From the NCBI RefSeq assembly GCF_000170835.1, contig NZ_ABCP01000004.1:1-64000 (forward strand): a DNA stretch of 64,000 nucleotides, read 5' to 3'. The DNA comes from Marinobacter algicola DG893 (GTDB lineage Bacteria; Pseudomonadota; Gammaproteobacteria; Pseudomonadales; Oleiphilaceae). Of the stretch, positions 63,161 to 64,000 are shown in pieces (the first letter of the stretch is position 1; each line of letters starts with the position of its first letter). Position numbers and translations under genes: made by a program. Below the pieces are notes generated by a model that did not search any database, was not told where the DNA came from, and worked only from the letters and a program-made list of their open reading frames with translations.

Positions 63161-63580
63161 ATGAAGAAGCATTTGATGACAAGCGCATTTCTGGCCGCAA
63201 CTCTGGCTTCTGGTTCCGCATTGGCAATGGACAATATGAAAGTCGGGGTTTGGGGAGACAATCAGTCAGTTGCGGACGGTACCGTCACTGCCAAGAAAGT
63301 GGTTGCCGAGGAAAACGGCTGGCTCGTGGTGCATCGCACGGACGAGAGTGGCAAGCCCGGCCCGGTTGTGGCACACGCCCCCCTTCGCAAGGGTAAAAAC
63401 TCAGATGTGGCCGCCATCCTGACCGAAGACGTCAAATCCGGTGACATGCTGATGCTGATGCTTCATAGCGAAGACGGCGGCATGAAAACCGGCATCTTTG
63501 AATACACCCTGGGCGCCAAGGAAGACGGTCCTATCAAGAAAGACGGCAAGCTTGTGATGAAAACCATCACAGCGAAGTAA
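63161..63580 (+). CDS. Secreted DUF7282-like protein
   Basis: A 139-residue protein with a signal peptide (cleavage after ALA near residue 22). The mature part (KVGVWGDNQSVADGTVTAKKV, then NGWLVVHRTDESGKPGPVVAHAPLRKG) fits a small beta-sandwich known as DUF7282, which occurs repeatedly in archaea and halophiles and sometimes in sigma/anti-sigma operons. It lies 108 bases after the anti-sigma gene and has AAGGAGAA before its ATG. It may be a target or sensor of the ECF module. Confidence 0.72.
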   Translation: MKKHLMTSAFLAATLASGSALAMDNMKVGVWGDNQSVADGTVTAKKVVAEENGWLVVHRTDESGKPGPVVAHAPLRKGKNSDVAAILTEDVKSGDMLMLMLHSEDGGMKTGIFEYTLGAKEDGPIKKDGKLVMKTITAK

Positions 63581-63598
63581 TTGACCGGCCATCAACAG

Positions 63599-63622
63599 GG
63601 TGGGGCCGCTCACGGCCCCACC
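63599..63622. terminator. Intrinsic terminator after the DUF7282 gene
   Basis: A perfect 10-base-pair stem (GGTGGGGCCG, 63599-63608, with 63613-63622) with a 4-base loop ends the transcript on the plus strand; it also adjoins the convergent DUF2339 gene. Confidence 0.75.
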
Positions 63623-64000
63623 TAATCAGACGGTGGGGCCACAATGCCCTGCGCTTTCCGATACATCCACGCCAATCCCAATAACGCCAGCCCAAGCCCC
63701 ATAAAGGCCGCCACTCGCCAAAGCCCCTGCAACCCAGCCATATCGACGAGAAAGATCTTGGCAATCACCAGGCCCAACAGAGCCATGCCTGCCTTGTAGA
63801 GCACCGCATTGTCACGCTTGGCAGAATAGGCAATAGCGCCGATGGCGTACAAAAGGCTGACAACCGAATAGCTGTAAAGCTCACCCTCTGACATACCAAA
63901 CGACAACCCCATATCACTTCCCTGCCAGAGTTGCCGGATCTCCAACGCGGTAAACAGCAGAAAACCGGCAGACGCTACGCACAACGACCAGAACCGGGGC
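63622..64000 (-). CDS. DUF2339 membrane protein, C-terminal fragment (runs off the window)
   Basis: The visible 126 or so codons encode the end of a large membrane protein; the frame stays open to the window edge (reading RFWSLCVASAGFLLF before the first possible start). Residues seen include ALEIRQLWQG, the YSYSVVSLLYAIGA helix and the ILVDMAGLQGLWR-like stretch typical of the last helices of DUF2339 proteins (about 900 residues in full). Three helices are visible. Its function is unknown. The N-terminal part lies outside the window. Confidence 0.75.
   Translation of the reverse strand, partial: PRFWSLCVASAGFLLFTALEIRQLWQGSDMGLSFGMSEGELYSYSVVSLLYAIGAIAYSAKRDNAVLYKAGMALLGLVIAKIFLVDMAGLQGLWRVAAFMGLGLALLGLAWMYRKAQGIVAPPSD

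Overview
The window reads as an ordinary, densely coded, moderately GC-rich chromosome segment of a marine gammaproteobacterium. A Marinobacter-like organism is my best guess, because of the mix of families: DUF5610, DUF3581, DUF1415, a YbiT-type ABC-F protein, yebG with an SOS box, orphan periplasmic binding proteins, and a short NAD-glutamate dehydrogenase beside putA. This assignment is inference. I see no rRNA or tRNA genes, insertion sequences, prophage or CRISPR array.

Layout. 0-5 kb: AzlCD amino-acid exporter, a SIRT4-like sirtuin, Ohr peroxidase, a LysE exporter, a DUF1415 protein and a subfamily-I haloalkane dehalogenase. 5-13 kb: YbiT, a parvulin, a VanZ-like protein, an orphan binding protein, a creatinase-fold M24 protein, a DUF2059 protein, a membrane-anchored lysozyme-like protein and a LysR regulator. 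13-22 kb: acyl-CoA ligase, GST-like protein, DUF5610, the LemA/TPM cluster, SOS-controlled yebG and an animal-type haem peroxidase, followed by a 626-base stretch with no convincing gene. 22-30 kb: an Lrp regulator divergent from astA and an overlapping DUF1338 dioxygenase-like gene, a lipid kinase, a TauE-type transporter, an AbiTii-domain protein, a MotA/MotB-like stator pair and a second orphan binding protein.

30-41 kb: a 1233-residue DUF1631-GGDEF-EAL protein, SelW-like, DUF3581 and DUF4112 proteins, an amidohydrolase whose 3' end carries two single-base frameshifts, then a leader with a strong intrinsic terminator in front of a formate/nitrite channel gene and a PP2C-kinase fusion gene. 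41-49 kb: mostly cell-envelope and housekeeping genes (DMT and LysE transporters, shikimate kinase, lytic transglycosylase, MtgA, RsuA), a secreted PHB-depolymerase-like esterase and a FrnE-like protein. 49-58 kb: a proline/glutamate catabolic block, with putA and a short NAD-glutamate dehydrogenase on one strand and a PutR-like Lrp regulator divergent from them. 58-64 kb: EfpL, threonine aldolase, a TonB-dependent receptor with a Fur-box-like site, an ECF sigma/RskA/DUF7282 module and the end of a DUF2339 membrane protein that runs off the window.

Functional links. PutA makes glutamate from proline, and the adjacent dehydrogenase turns glutamate into 2-oxoglutarate and ammonium under a likely proline-sensing regulator. 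The nitrite-type channel and kinase/phosphatase genes appear co-transcribed behind an attenuator-like leader. No complete novel system is proven here. The best leads are the AbiTii protein next to the MotA/MotB-like pair, the attenuator plus PP2C-kinase module, the astA-DUF1338 pair, the short glutamate dehydrogenase, and a maleate-isomerase-like protein without the family cysteines.
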